Part shown: positions 20,695 to 31,800 of the stretch, piece after piece
Layout: each line of letters begins with the position of its first letter
How positions within the stretch are numbered: position 1 is the first letter of the stretch
Program-made: the position numbers and the translations under genes
NCBI GenBank assembly: GCA_011634665.1
Contig: WAEK01000001.1
Coordinates: 573,501 to 637,500, forward strand
DNA length: 64,000 bases
Reading direction: 5' to 3'
Source: Mortierella sp. BCC40632
Lineage: Eukaryota > Mortierellomycota > Mortierellomycetes > Mortierellales > Mortierellaceae
The notes under the pieces: model-generated
What the model was told of the DNA's origin: nothing
The model's input: only the letters and a program-made list of their open reading frames with translations
Database searches by the model: none

Positions 20695-20804
20695 GCCGGC
20701 TCTGTGTCACCTGAGCTAATAAGTCCTGGTACCCTGTCTAAGGTTACACAAAATCTCCTCCCACGTGGGGCCCCCGTTAACAAAAAAAAAAAAAAAAAAA
20801 AAAA
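20695..20804 (+). repeat. LINE B-type 3' tail fragment with poly(A)
   Basis: The sequence ends CCCACGTGGGGCCCCCGTTAAC followed by about 22 A residues. This matches the tail of the LINE copy ending near 35257 (CCCACGTGGGGCCCTCGTTAAC plus A-run). The upstream limit is uncertain because only the terminal part is alignable. It is probably a severely 5'-truncated LINE insertion or a SINE using the same tail. Confidence 0.6.
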
Positions 20805-20948
20805 CCTTTCCCATCTACCACGATCTAGACCCTAAATTCCACATCCCCACAGATTTCCCCCTCATTCCCCCCTCTCACCTAATCTAGTTCGTGAGACGCA
20901 ATGCCCCAACCTCAGGGTTTAGGCACATCCAAAAATCTCGTCCATCAT

Positions 20949-21022
20949 TATAACAGGAACGATGGTTGAGAATGAACTGCCGTTTATTAGAGGGTGGTGA
21001 GAGGTATTTATATACTGCTGCA
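20949..21022 (-). repeat. 3' LTR (74 bp)
   Basis: On the element's strand it begins TGCAGCAGTATATAAATACC and ends CCTGTTATA. It contains a TATA box (TATATAAATA) and a poly(A) signal (AATAAA) in only 74 bp. It reads as identical to the other LTR. A purine-rich AATGGGAAGG (polypurine tract) lies immediately inside, at about 21023-21032. Confidence 0.9.
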
Positions 21023-21124
21023 CCTTCCCATTTAAAAAAAAAATTATCTAATTACTACGGCTCTGGGGAGGGTTCTCTGGTTGTTGGTTAGGTGGGGGCG
21101 CGTGAGAAGTATGGTCCGCTTCTC

Positions 21125-21853
21125 TCACGAAGAGTTCCCTGAACAGGGGGAGGTGTTGGCCATGTATGCCTCCACGTGTTTGTCCAAAAGTTCGCGTTGC
21201 TGATCCTTGCATGTCGTCGAGCGGTCTTTGCGAACTCTTTTTGTATCCACCTGTTCCGGAAAATACATCAGCGCAAGGTCGTTATACTCTGCTCTCCTTT
21301 TTTTGCTTTGCTGCATTTCTCGAGAGAACACCCCAGCCTTGTCCATGTCAGTGTCGCAAGTCTTTTCGAACCTCATAGCCATGGCTCTTGAGAATGTTAA
21401 CTCATCCTCGATGGCGAGCATCAACCTTTCGAAAGACAACGGTTTGCGCATATGTCGTGTGTCCCTCAAGTAATTCCATTGTCTCTCCTCTGCCGACAGT
21501 GCCGAGTCGCCTTGCCCCAGTCGTTGGTGCGGTTGTTGCGGGGTCGGCTGCTGTGGCCTGGTCTGTGCCTGCGCTGGCACTGAGGAGGGTTGTTTGGTCG
21601 TCCTTGAGGGTGGAAGGGAGGGCGTCATTGGGACAGGGGAGGGGGGAGTCGTTGGGGTGGGGGGCAGGTGTCTTTGGGACGGGGGGGGGCAGGCGTCTTT
21701 GGGACGGGGGGGCAGGTGTCTTTGGGACGGGGGGGGTAGCTGTCTTTGGGGAGGGGGGGGCGGCCATTGTGTGTGTGTGTGTGTGTTTTGGTGGTGGTGA
21801 GGGTGGTGAGGTTGATGAGGAGAGAAGAGAGAGAGGTTTGTCGATTTCAGCAT
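21125..21853 (-). CDS. Extra ORF of unknown function between chromovirus pol and the 3' LTR
   Basis: I do not recognise this protein. From the ATG at 21853 it encodes about 242 residues. The N-terminal half is His-, Pro- and Gln-rich, with a repeated PPPSQRHLPP-like unit matching G-rich repeats on the other strand. The C-terminal half (from ALSAEERQWNYLRD to the stop) is charged and predicted helical, including FERLMLAIEDELTFSRAMAM and a basic stretch KRVRKD. The frame is uninterrupted, unlike gag and pol. Upstream on the minus strand are a 41-nt A-tract (21946-21986), CCAAT at about 21910 and TATAAATTA at about 21865, resembling a separate promoter. It may be a captured host gene, an accessory chromovirus gene, or an independent insertion; it has no signal peptide or membrane segment suggesting an envelope protein. 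Confidence 0.55.
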   Translation of the reverse strand: MLKSTNLSLFSPHQPHHPHHHQNTHTHTQWPPPPPQRQLPPPSQRHLPPRPKDACPPPSQRHLPPTPTTPPSPVPMTPSLPPSRTTKQPSSVPAQAQTRPQQPTPQQPHQRLGQGDSALSAEERQWNYLRDTRHMRKPLSFERLMLAIEDELTFSRAMAMRFEKTCDTDMDKAGVFSREMQQSKKRRAEYNDLALMYFPEQVDTKRVRKDRSTTCKDQQRELLDKHVEAYMANTSPCSGNSS

Positions 21854-21942
21854 CCATTCATAATTTATACATCTGGTCCTGGCATCCTGATGACATGTCG
21901 ATTTCTGATTGGATGCCAGGTTCATCAAGATGATGCCAAGAT

Positions 21943-21984
<42 letters not shown>

Positions 21985-21990
<6 letters not shown>

Positions 21991-24900
21991 GTCCAATCCA
22001 TGTTCTTCCTTGTATCTGTCGACAGTCTCCTTGCAGTGGTCGAGGTTGCGGGCCGGTTCCCATGTTGCGTCCTCGTTGTTGTATCCTTTCCATAAGACTA
22101 GAAACTGGTGTTGTCTACGGTACAAGCGGTAGTTGAGAATTCTCTCTACCTCATATTCCTCCTCGCCGTCGATCAACTCAGGGTCTGGACGAGGGTGGGG
22201 CTCGCTGTCCAAGTTCTTCGGGTGACTCGTGGTAGTGTCGGAACCTGTCCACGTGGAAAACATCATGGATCTTGTAAGTCGGCGGCAACTCAAGACGGAA
22301 GGTAACGGGGGAGTGTTGTTCGATGATAGTGAAAGGTCCAATAAATCGAGCAAGTAGCTTCTGAGCTCTGGTCTTAACTCCTCTGTCCTTGGGCAAGGTG
22401 ATATTTTCAGCGTTCAGCATAACCTTGTCTCCTACTTTGAAATCATGGTCGCGTCGTCTATGGTCGGAGTTCCACACTTGTCTTTCTTGAGCGAGGCGAA
22501 TGTTCTCCCTGTGTCGTCTTCAATACGTGCTGTTGCTCCTTGACAAAGTCTTCCACGCTTGGCACTGATGATGTTGGTGGTTGTAGCAGTGCGGTTGGAA
22601 CACGTGGGTGGAAACCGTAGTTCATGAAGAAAGGAGAGAAGCCTGTAGTGGGGTTAACAGAGTTGTTGTAAGCAAAACTCGGCTGCCGGTAATAAAACGT
22701 CCCAGTTGGTCTGCTTGTCGTCCGCGTAAGCCCTTAGTACAGATGTAAGGGTCTGGATAGCCCGTTCGGATTGACCATCCGTCTGCGGGTGGAAAGCGGT
22801 CGACAATGCTAATTTAACATCCATGAGGCGGTGAAGTTCCTGCCAAAAGTTACTCGTAAACTTGCTGTCGCGGTCTGAGATGATCCTGCGAGGCATGCCA
22901 TGTAGTCGGAAGATATTATTAAAAAATATACGGGCGACGTCTGATGCTGTGTCTGTGGTCCTGGAAGGGGCGAAGTGAACTTGTTTAGAGAGTTTGTCCA
23001 CAAACACCGTGATCGCGTCAAATCCTTGGTCCGTCTTTGGCAAATGAACCGCGAAATCCATAGTCACTGTATCCCAGCGCTGTTCGGGGGTTTCGTGTGG
23101 ATGGAGCAAGCCGGCTGGCCTTTGTCGACTGGGTTTGGATCTTTGACAGCTTTCGCAAGATTCAACATAACGCCTGGTATCATTGGCTATTCGAGGCCAG
23201 TAGAAAGAGCGTCGGAGGGCATCGTAAGTCTTGTCGAACCCGAGGTGGCCGGCAATAGCAGAGTCATGGGCATCATGGAGAAGGTCAAGGCGGATGTCGG
23301 CTTTGCTAGGGATGCAGATCAGATAAACGCCCTTGTGTTCAATACATAACAGTCCCTTGTACAAGGCATAATTTTTTGGGCAACTTCCTTCTAAGCAGCT
23401 TGCATAGATTGGGCCCAGACGGGGTCTTCTGAGTACCCATCTATTAGACGTTGTCTCACACTTGGTTCCATTGAGATTTCCAGGTTGTTTATCGTCTTCG
23501 GCTCCTCCTCCTGGTGGTCGGGGCGGCGTGAGAGGGCGTCTGCGATGATGTTTTCTTTTCCAGGTTTGTGTTTTACTTCGAAATCATATTCCTGTAGTAG
23601 TTCCATCCACCGCGCCTGGCGTCCAGTGAGTTTGGGTTGTGTCAAGAAGTGTTTCAAGGTATCGTGGTCGGTGTAGACTGTGAACTTGGTGCCATCTAGG
23701 TAGTACCTCCAAGTCCTGAGGGCGTGCACGATCGCAAGCAGCTCCTGCTCATGAGTTCTGTAATTGCGTTCGGCACTGTTCAATTTCCGTGAGGTGAATG
23801 CGACAGGTCGGGTCACACCTTGTCTATCCGTTTGGGCGAGATATCCACCTAGTGCAAATCCAGAGGCATCCGCTCCCACAATAGTCGTCAGTGTAGGGTC
23901 GAATATTCGTCGTATGGGGGCAGATGTGATGGCCTTCTTTGAGTCTCATAAAAGCCTTTTTCATGTTCATCCTCCCAGCAGAAGGATGTCTTGTTTCCTA
24001 GGAGGTTGGTCAATGGAAGGGCGATCTCGGCAAAGTCCTTGACACCTTGATGACAATATTGTGCGAGTCCTACAAACTGTTGGACGTCTTTTTGCTTGGA
24101 AGGGCGGGGCCACTCCTGGATGGCTTTGATGTGAACAGCACTGATTTGTATTCCTTCTTCCGTGATCGTGTGGCCAAGGAACTCTGTTTGTTTCTGCATG
24201 AATGAGCATTTGCTCAGTTTTGCATAGAGTTGATTTTTTCTTAATAACGCCAGCACCTCTCGAATGTGTTGAAGATGCTCCTCTTTTGTCCTGGAGTAGA
24301 TGAGTAAGTCGTCAAGATATGAAATGACACTTTTGTCGAGAACAGGGTGAAGAACATTTCTCATCATGGCAGAGAACGAGGCAGGAGCATTAGTCAGACC
24401 GAAGGGGATCACGTTCCATTCAAAATGACCATATCGACAACGGAAGGCAGTTTTGTGAGTGTGTGGTTCGAATATCCTTTGTTGGTGATAACCTGAGAGG
24501 AGATCCAGTTTCGAGAAATATCGTGCTCCTTGAAGGCGGTCGATAAGCTCATCGATCCTTGGTAGAGGGTGTCTGTTCTTCTTGGTGATCTGATTCAGTC
24601 CTCGATAGTCGACACACATACGTAGTGTGCCCCTTTTTTTCCGAACAAAAAGTACAGGTGAGCCGAATGGTGAGGTGCTAGGTTTGATGAAACCTTTTTC
24701 TAGAAGATCGTCCAGTTGCTTCCCTGAGCTCATCTAGTTCGGCAATGGACAATCGGATGACTGGTCGAACGGGAGGGTCAGCCATTGGATCAGTCTCTAT
24801 CTTCATGGCGTCCCCTCGGTCAGGTGGGAGTCCCGAGGGAAGGGATGTTGGAAAGACATCGGCAAACTCGTTTTGGATGATTGCTGCAACCTCAGGGAGA

Positions 24901-25749
24901 GATCGGAGGGGTTGTTTGACCCATGGATCGGTTGTAGGTTTGCAATAAATAATTCACTACCCGGAAGAGCGACGATATTGCAGAACTTGATGGCGTTGAC
25001 TCGTTTGCAATGATTGTTACCATGATTGGGGCTCTTGTCTTTGAGGCCGTCTAGTCTGTCGTTGCATATCCAATGAATATCGCGACCGTTGGATTTAAAC
25101 TTCACCTCGTTTGTGCGCCAATTGATCATGGGGTTCACGAGGGCTAGCCAAGGTTTGCCGAGAATAAGGTCATAGTTTTGTAGTGGATAAAGGATCGGTT
25201 CCAGGTTGGCCGAATAAGTTTTGTGTGATAAAACTATGTTGGAAACATGGTTTATGACTGAGACAGAGCCATCCGGCAGAATAACTGGAATGGCAGCGCA
25301 AGGGTGGAGGGGAAGAGAATGGCGTTCCTGAAAGGTATTGCTGAGTACATTTCCTTCTGCTCCTCCATCGATGAGGATGCGAGCAGAGTAGCCATCGATC
25401 TTGCCAAGAAAGGTGAGGAGTGTATTTGTCGTGCTGTTCGATGTAGCCGATTGTAAGCGAATGCGCGCGCGGCCACGGCGGGTTCTAGAGATGAGAGAGG
25501 GTCAGATGGGTCCAGGTCCACTGCCTCAATCGACCTAGGTAGAAGGGTGGTTGGCGTGGTACGGGTAGGTGTGACAGGGTCGGAGTAACTGTCGTCAGAT
25601 TCTTTGAAAAAAAGTTTACATGCATGAGGAATGTTCGAAGGGGAAGTGTTTTGGTTTTGGAGCTTAATTTTTAATTCAGAAGAACTACAACTTAACTCTG
25701 GAACTAGTACACTCCCCTTGTCCAGAGAACAAGAGGGGGGCATCGGCAA
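21985..25749 (-). pseudogene. Chromovirus pol: protease, RT, RNase H, integrase, chromodomain (frame-broken)
   Basis: Protease: ARILIDGGAEGNVLS near 25390-25340, with DGGA where most retropepsins have DSGA/T. RT: 24733-23888, with [32 protein letters not shown] and YLDDLLIYS. RNase H: about 23910-23500, with VGADASGFALGG, ELLAIVHALRTWRYYL and ADALSRRP. Integrase: 23364-22600, with a zinc-binding H...H...CESCQRSK region and the catalytic D, D and E in TMDFAVHLP, ISDRDSKF and HPQTDGQSERAIQ. A chromodomain (YEVERILNYR, FLVLWKGYNNEDATWEP) ends at 21985. Frame breaks occur near 24720, 23945, 23395, 22665 and 22300; several need one base fewer in a run of G or T. Catalytic residues otherwise look intact. 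Confidence 0.9.
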
Positions 25750-25779
25750 TCAGGTCCTGGACTAATCCTGATTGCCGGA

Positions 25780-26703
25780 GACTTTTTTCCCGACTCTGGG
25801 GAGGAGTCCTCATTAACCGATATGTTGTTTAGTCTTGCGGGCCGGGATGGGGGTTTGTTGACGTGGCAATCTCGTTGATGGTGACCCAACTCACGGCATT
25901 TGAAGCAGCCGTTATTGTCTCGCAAACCATTGGCGCTCAGAAGGTGAGAGGGGTTTGAGGCCTGTTTTATTCTGACGATTATTGCCGTTTTGCTTGAGCC
26001 TATTATTTTCCTTCCTGAGGGCATTAATCTCGAACCGAAGATTGTCCACTTCCATGGCCATGGGCGATTGGTGCTGGGGCTGGAAGTTGGAAGCAACGAC
26101 AGAAGGTTGGGTGTTCGTTGTATTCTTACTTTTGGTACCAGCGTGGTCTGGTTGGAAGTTGTAGATTCGGTCGAACTTCTCAGCTGCAGCGAAGAGCTCG
26201 TAGACAGAGAGATCCTTGGAGATGAACAAGGCCTCCAGGAGTTGTTGGAGAGCTTTAGGGGCAGCCATCGACAAATCTGATGTGGGCCGTATTCTCGATA
26301 TCAGCTCTGACTTCGGCGGTTTTAGCTTCGGTCAGTAAGGCAGTAAGAAGTCTTTTGACTCGGTAACATAGGTCTCGACAGTAGAAGTCATTCGTAGGTT
26401 GAACAACTTGGAGCGGATGGTGCGTGTGAAGTCGGCAGGGATGTACATCTCGGAGAAGTCTTTCTCAAAGTCTATGAAGGAGGCAGTGTCGCTCAATCCT
26501 GATCCATCGAACCAACATGCCGCGTCCACATCCAAAAGTGAAACTGCGACAATTGTTTGGATGTTCTCGGGGACGGAGGTGGCGAGGAGGTAGCGTTCAA
26601 CGCTTTTTAACCATGCTTGTGCAGAAAATCCATCGCGACCTCCTTTGAATTTGTCTGGAAGGGGGTACTTATGTGAAGGTGTGGTGGGAGCAACGGTAGA
26701 CAT
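25780..26703 (-). pseudogene. Chromovirus gag (capsid plus CCHC zinc knuckle), frame-broken
   Basis: Starts at the ATG at 26703 (MSTVAPTTPSHKYPLPDKF). It contains a retrotransposon-gag-like helical region (FSAQAWLKSVERYLLATSV, VSLLDVDAACWFDGSG), a second helical block near 26270-26160 (LFISKDLSVYELFAAAEKFD), a coiled-coil-prone stretch and a nucleocapsid knuckle CFKCRELGHHQRDC (C-x2-C-x4-H-x4-C) near 25890. The reading frame shifts near 26340, 26265 and 25915. Context and motif order leave little doubt about identity; whether the breaks are real is uncertain. Confidence 0.85.
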
Positions 26704-26887
26704 GGTGATAGACAAACGGTCGAATGCGGCGGACAGGGGGTCGAGTAGGGACAGGGGGGTCGTTTGGTAGGGGTGGGGGGTGGGAGAGAGCAGGGGACAG
26801 GGTTAGGGCGGTGGACGGGGGAAGACGGGGGGCGACGGGGAGGTCAACTTGAAAAGTAATGTTCAGGGTGTCAGGGGTGGAAAAATT

Positions 26888-26899
26888 CCTTTGCTATCA
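26888..26899 (-). promoter_or_regulatory. Primer-binding site for initiator tRNA-Met
   Basis: Immediately inside the 5' LTR, the element's strand reads TGATAGCAAAGG. The 3' end of the tRNA-iMet encoded at 10020 and 20605 (with CCA added) is complementary to TGGTAGCAAAGG, so 11 of 12 positions match. Initiator tRNA-Met priming is usual for Ty3/gypsy elements. Confidence 0.85.
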
Positions 26900-26973
26900 T
26901 ATAACAGGAACGATGGTTGAGAATGAACTGCCGTTTATTAGAGGGTGGTGAGAGGTATTTATATACTGCTGCA
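26900..26973 (-). repeat. 5' LTR (74 bp)
   Basis: Reads as identical to the 3' LTR. The TATATAAATA box near its start would drive the genomic transcript leftwards. It is flanked outside by the ATCAT duplication at 26974-26978. Confidence 0.9.
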
Positions 26974-27153
26974 ATCATCGCTCAGATGGCGAAGATTCGT
27001 CGGATGAATTTAACAATTCAAAAAAAAGGGCGGAGCGAACGGTGACCTAGGTCACAGCGAGAGCAGGAGGAGTGAGAGCGTTCCCGCTGGGGAGCCGAGT
27101 GGTAGCTGATACAACTCCCAGCTCCCAGCTGCTCGAGCACTACGATGTAGTGC

Positions 27154-28868
27154 ATGGGGGCAACATGTACTCAGCAGCGTCGAGATCAGCCCCAAGCAAA
27201 AAGGGCTGGAGAAATGGAAGTCGACGACGACGACGACAAGGGCGATGAGGAGGCAGAAGAGGAGGAGGAAAAGGAGTGGCGCAACCATTACGCCACACAA
27301 GGCAAGGAAGTTGGCGCTGATGACCCACAAGATGGATCGTTGGCAAAAACATCGGCCAAAAAAAAAAGGAGATGGAGAGGATTATCCTCGGCCAAAAGGC
27401 AAATCTTGTGCAATGGCCGAGGAAAATGTTTCTAAAAAAGAAAAAGAACACCTGCAGGTCCTCGTGGAAAGTCAAGAGGACGTTAATCGACTCCTCGCGA
27501 TCACGGTCAGCGTGCGAGCCATCCGAGAACTCGAGAAGGAGGACAAGGAGTCGACTGAGGATGAAGGAGAGATGGACGATGTCAGCCAGAACGAAGAGGA
27601 AAGAGTCAATCTCTTCACAGTCATCGACAACGACGCAGAGGTGGCCTCTCGACTGGCTAGAACAGCCGAACTGTACGGGATCGCACCAACAGTACCAGAC
27701 AGACTGGTTCGAATGGCAGCCAACAAGTTCGGAACCGTCCAGAAGGTCAGCCTCATCGCTGTACCTAATGGAAAGAAGATGAAGGCTGTGGTGGTATTCG
27801 AGGAGCAAGAGGCGGTTGACGAGATCGTCAGAAGCGGCAAGAAACATGTCGCAATCGGAAGAGACCTCGTCCGCATTGGGACCATCGGTGGCGTCCAGCT
27901 GAAGTGGGCACTAGAGTATGCCTGCAAGCTTTCAGGCCTACCAATCGGAACGACTTCCCTGGATCTACAGGGGCCTCTTGGAAGACGTACAAGCTGACTT
28001 CATCGAAGTTCCAAGATATTACCGAGGTAAGACTGCAGAATTCAGATACAGACGTGAAGCCTTTGTATATTTCGCTTCGAAAGAGGATATGGAAAGGGCA
28101 ATGGAAAGAGGAGTAGAGGTGAAGGGGAAGAAAATGGCGTGGTGTAGTTTGCAGGAGAAACTATGCCACGCGTGCAACGAAAAAGAGCACGGGATTGGGG
28201 GCTGCGAGAAACAACGGCAATGGATCGCGTCGAGGAATCACGTTAAGGAAGTGCAGGCGTTCAGACGGGATGCCTTCAGAAAGGTGCAAAGTGGAATATC
28301 GTACAGCACAGTGGCAAAGGACGATCCGGCGAAGACCACTGGACCAGTGCTAGAGAGGAGAACTGAGGTTACGAAAATGGGCGAAGTCAACGACGAGAAT
28401 TTCCCAGCGCTTGGAGGGGCTCGTAGCTCAACGGCGACCCGTCAAGTTCAAGAGAACAAGCAAATGGAAGAGCAGTTGAAGATACTCAAACAGACAGTAC
28501 AGTCATTGAATGAGGCACTAAACGCTCTCCAGGAGCAAAACAAATGGCTAATGAGCATGATGGTGAGCTTGATGCAGGGAAAAACCGTGACAGGGGGAAC
28601 GACAGAAGAGGGAAAAAAAGGAAAGGAAAATAAAGAGGTTGAGGATGGGGAAAGGGTCGAGACGCTCGCGGAGATGGCAGCATTCGTCCAAAAAAAGAGG
28701 AAAACAGGAGCACAGACGCTCCCAGAGTACAACCGGAATGTGCACAACGGGGCGATAGCTGGAATAACGTCAATCGCAGTAGAAAGTGATGGTATCCGGA
28801 AAAAAGAAACAACAACGCAGGGGAAGACAATGACCACACGCTCGAACAATGCAGAGAGCAGAAAATAG
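27154..28868 (+). pseudogene. LINE B ORF1 (gag-like, zinc knuckle and coiled coil), frame-broken
   Basis: The first ATG (27154) opens an acidic/basic N-terminus (EVDDDDDKGDEEAEEEEEK). The frame shifts near the A-run at 27359, continues through a helical RNA-binding-like region (EEERVNLFTVIDND, VVVFEEQEAVDEIVRSGKK), and shifts again at GGGG near 27970. It then contains the knuckle CHACNEKEHGIGGC (C-x2-C-x4-H-x4-C) near 28165-28206 and a leucine-rich coiled coil (EEQLKILKQTVQSLNEALNA) near 28470. It ends at 28868. Likely role: an RNA-binding ORF1 protein of the retrotransposition particle. Confidence 0.75.
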
Positions 28869-28899
28869 TGTACACAACGGCGATCGTAGGGGAGAGGAG

Positions 28900-31800
28900 A
28901 GGGGCGAGGCCAATGCAACAGTTTTCTGCGAGTTGGTTCGTTCAACATCAGAGGAGCAAACCAACCAGGGAAGTTCGATGCACTATGTGAGTGGGGGGAG
29001 ATTGGAAGGAGATGGACATGATTGCAGTGCAAGAGACGAAACTGCCCAAAGAAGGAGAAAGGGGGATGTTCACAAGAATAGAAAATGGAAAAATAAGGAA
29101 AAAAATTAAGCATGAGAAATACGAGGTGTATTGGGACCACGGGCCAGAAGAGCAGAGAAGGGGCACAGGGGTAGCGCTAATAGTGGCACCACACTGGGCG
29201 AAGCACTACCACCGAAGAGAGTCCTATGGGGGAAGAGTGCAGGCGATTGATTTTCATTTTCGAGACAATTTTTCGATGCGGGTAATAAATTGCTACATAC
29301 CCAGTGCCCAGAATGATGAGCACAGGAAAGCAACACAGTGGACCCAAAGGAAAATAGAAGAAGCACAGAGTAGATCAATGGCAGTCATCCTCATGGGAGA
29401 CTTTAATGGCGTCATGGAACCGACAGTGGACCGACACAACGGACGAGGAACTAGACCCGAAATTGACCTGCTACGATGGATCATGACACAGCCACTCCAT
29501 GATACATTCAGATCGGCGAATGAGGTCGCTAGGAAATACTCATGTCAAGAGAAGAGCAGAATAGACATGATCTTCGTCAGTGGGCAGCTCGCAATGCGAA
29601 TCACAAAAGCATCAATTCAGGATATGGAAGGGGTCGTCGCCTCGGATCACAGAATGGCAAGAGCGACCTTTTCAATACACGGTATCGAGCAGCTGCAACC
29701 ACCAAACAAACAAAAGTACAAAAAGGCGAAGGGATTCCGTTTCTGCTACCGTGACGCCACAGAGGAGCAATGGGAGGAGTTTAAGAATGTGCTGACAGGG
29801 AGGATGACTGCCACAACGATGGATAGGCTCGGGTTTGCCGCGTACGAAAGATTTGATGAGCCTGTCGAGAAGGAAATACTCAAAAGCTCGATCTTAACGC
29901 GGCATGGAACTGGTACGCAAAGACGATCGTATCAAGTGCCAAGGATACCATCCCAGGGAGGATAGTGGGTCGATCTGGAGCCAAGCCAGAGAAGGAAGTG
30001 TCTCTCCGACACATTATCTACAGGGTAAGAGATCTCAAACACCTGGCAACACCGTTCTCAGGCACCTGGGAAGTCAACGATGCAACAGAAAAATGGCAGG
30101 AGATTCGATATTCAAGGGAATCGATAGCAGAAGCGATTAATGAACACAACGCTACTACTCAAGACGACCTAACAAATATTGAAGAGCCACCGCTATGGTC
30201 AGGAAGCATTGGGGAGTGGACTGCTTGGTCCAAAAATCAAGCAAGTCTGGAAAGACATACTTCACAGGATCAAAGCCGAGACAGAAGCGACTGCACGTCA
30301 GTTCATCCAAGACGCCATTGAACGACGATGCGAGCAGATGAAGACGGCCACAGGGAAGATGATAGATAGTATCCTAAGCAGGCAAAAGGGCAAAGTGGTA
30401 CTGGACAGAGTTCAGTACTCAGACGAAGATACTATAACTACCCTCATTGAACCAGGGGATATTAAATCACATGTCCGTAAGTGGTTCAACGAATGGCATG
30501 GGCCCCGACCATCCCAACCGATCGAGCAAGGCTCAGCGTGGAAACGACAATACGAGCCTATGGAGTGGGTACAGGATGGTTGGTACTATGGACTCATGGA
30601 CGCCCCTTCCATGGAGGAGTATGAGAGAGCAGTTAGGGGAGGCCCCTGCGCACAAGGCCCCAGGTTCGTCAGGCACGGCAAACGATCTGTTCAAAAAGCA
30701 GGGCGATATCGGGAATTGGGCTTTATTTCAGATTATCGCAGCATGCATTATTCAGAGGAACATGCCAGGTGAATGGAAAACAGGTATTCTTTATTGCATT
30801 CCCAAAGCCCCAGTATGGTCAGGAAGTCTAGCTGAAGTGAGACCGATCACCCTCCTGGAGCACGCAAGAAAAAATCATGTTCGCTATACTCATGGTACGC
30901 ATGGGGAAAACACTGTCGAGGCATGACATCCTTAAAGGGCCAAACTACTCGGTGTTGAAAGGGACCACAACGAGAGACCCTATTCATATTCTTCACGGAG
31001 CCATGGAGGACGCTCGGGAGTTCAAAAAAGAGATGTGGGTCGTCTTTCAGGATATGAAGCGCTGTTTTGACTCGGTCAACTGTCAAAACGATGGAATGTT
31101 AATACGGGGATTAAGACGAATTAAGGCACCAGAGGAATTCATCGAACTGTGTACAAACATCGCGTGTTCTAAAGTCAACAAAGTCATCACGGAATATGGA
31201 CTGACCGAGGAGTACCACCCGGAGTGCGGACTGGATCAAGGAGGGGTTGAGTGTCCACTGTTATGGCGGATAGCATACGACCCACTTTTTGTGCGAGATC
31301 ATGGAAGGGAAGGATGGATACACGATGAGTAGCGGCAACATTCCGATACCAGATCGCAGACGTGGCATTTGTGGATGATACGACGTGGATAGCTCGTTCA
31401 AAAGGCGCTGCACAGAGAATATTGGATACGGCAATGTCCTTTTTCACTTTGAATGGAGTGGAGATCAACACAAAAAAGACAGTGGTATTGGCGATCAACC
31501 CGAGTGTAGAGGACAGGACACTGCGGTTCGGGAAAGACAGGGATGTCATTTCACCGACTGGCGGGGCAGAGGCAACAAGGATATTAGGAGTCTGGGTAAA
31601 CGCGAAGGGAACAACCAAGCCCACGATCGACCTTATCTCAAGGGACACCGAGACGATCTGCAACACGCTTCGAAGGAAAAGGATTACAGACAAGCAAGCA
31701 GCATACATCGTCAACTCGGTTCTCATCCCAAAGGTGCTGTACAAGATGTCAATCCAGGTCATCCCTTCGCCGACGCTCAGGAGGATCACAGGGCAAGCAA

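Larger units (their letters stand above)
20949..26973 (-). mobile_element. Full-length Ty3/gypsy chromovirus with 74-bp LTRs
   Basis: Bounded by identical 74-bp direct repeats (20949-21022 and 26900-26973) and a 5-bp target-site duplication ATCAT (20944-20948 and 26974-26978). Reading on the minus strand: 5' LTR, primer-binding site, gag with zinc knuckle, protease, RT, RNase H, integrase, chromodomain, a 41-nt A-tract, an extra ORF, polypurine tract and 3' LTR. Identical LTRs imply recent insertion, yet gag and pol contain several single-base frame breaks, many at short homopolymers. Order RT-RNH-IN plus a C-terminal chromodomain places it among chromoviruses. Confidence 0.95.

Noticed and set aside
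20592..20710. Pairing of the right tRNA with the LINE B-type tail as one SINE
   Set aside because: The tRNA is on the minus strand and the A-tail on the plus strand points away from it, so they cannot be head and tail of one element.
21388..21933. Plus-strand Gly/Val-rich ORF inside the chromovirus
   Set aside because: It is antisense to the Pro-rich repeat of the element's own extra ORF; G-rich repeats keep frames open on both strands.
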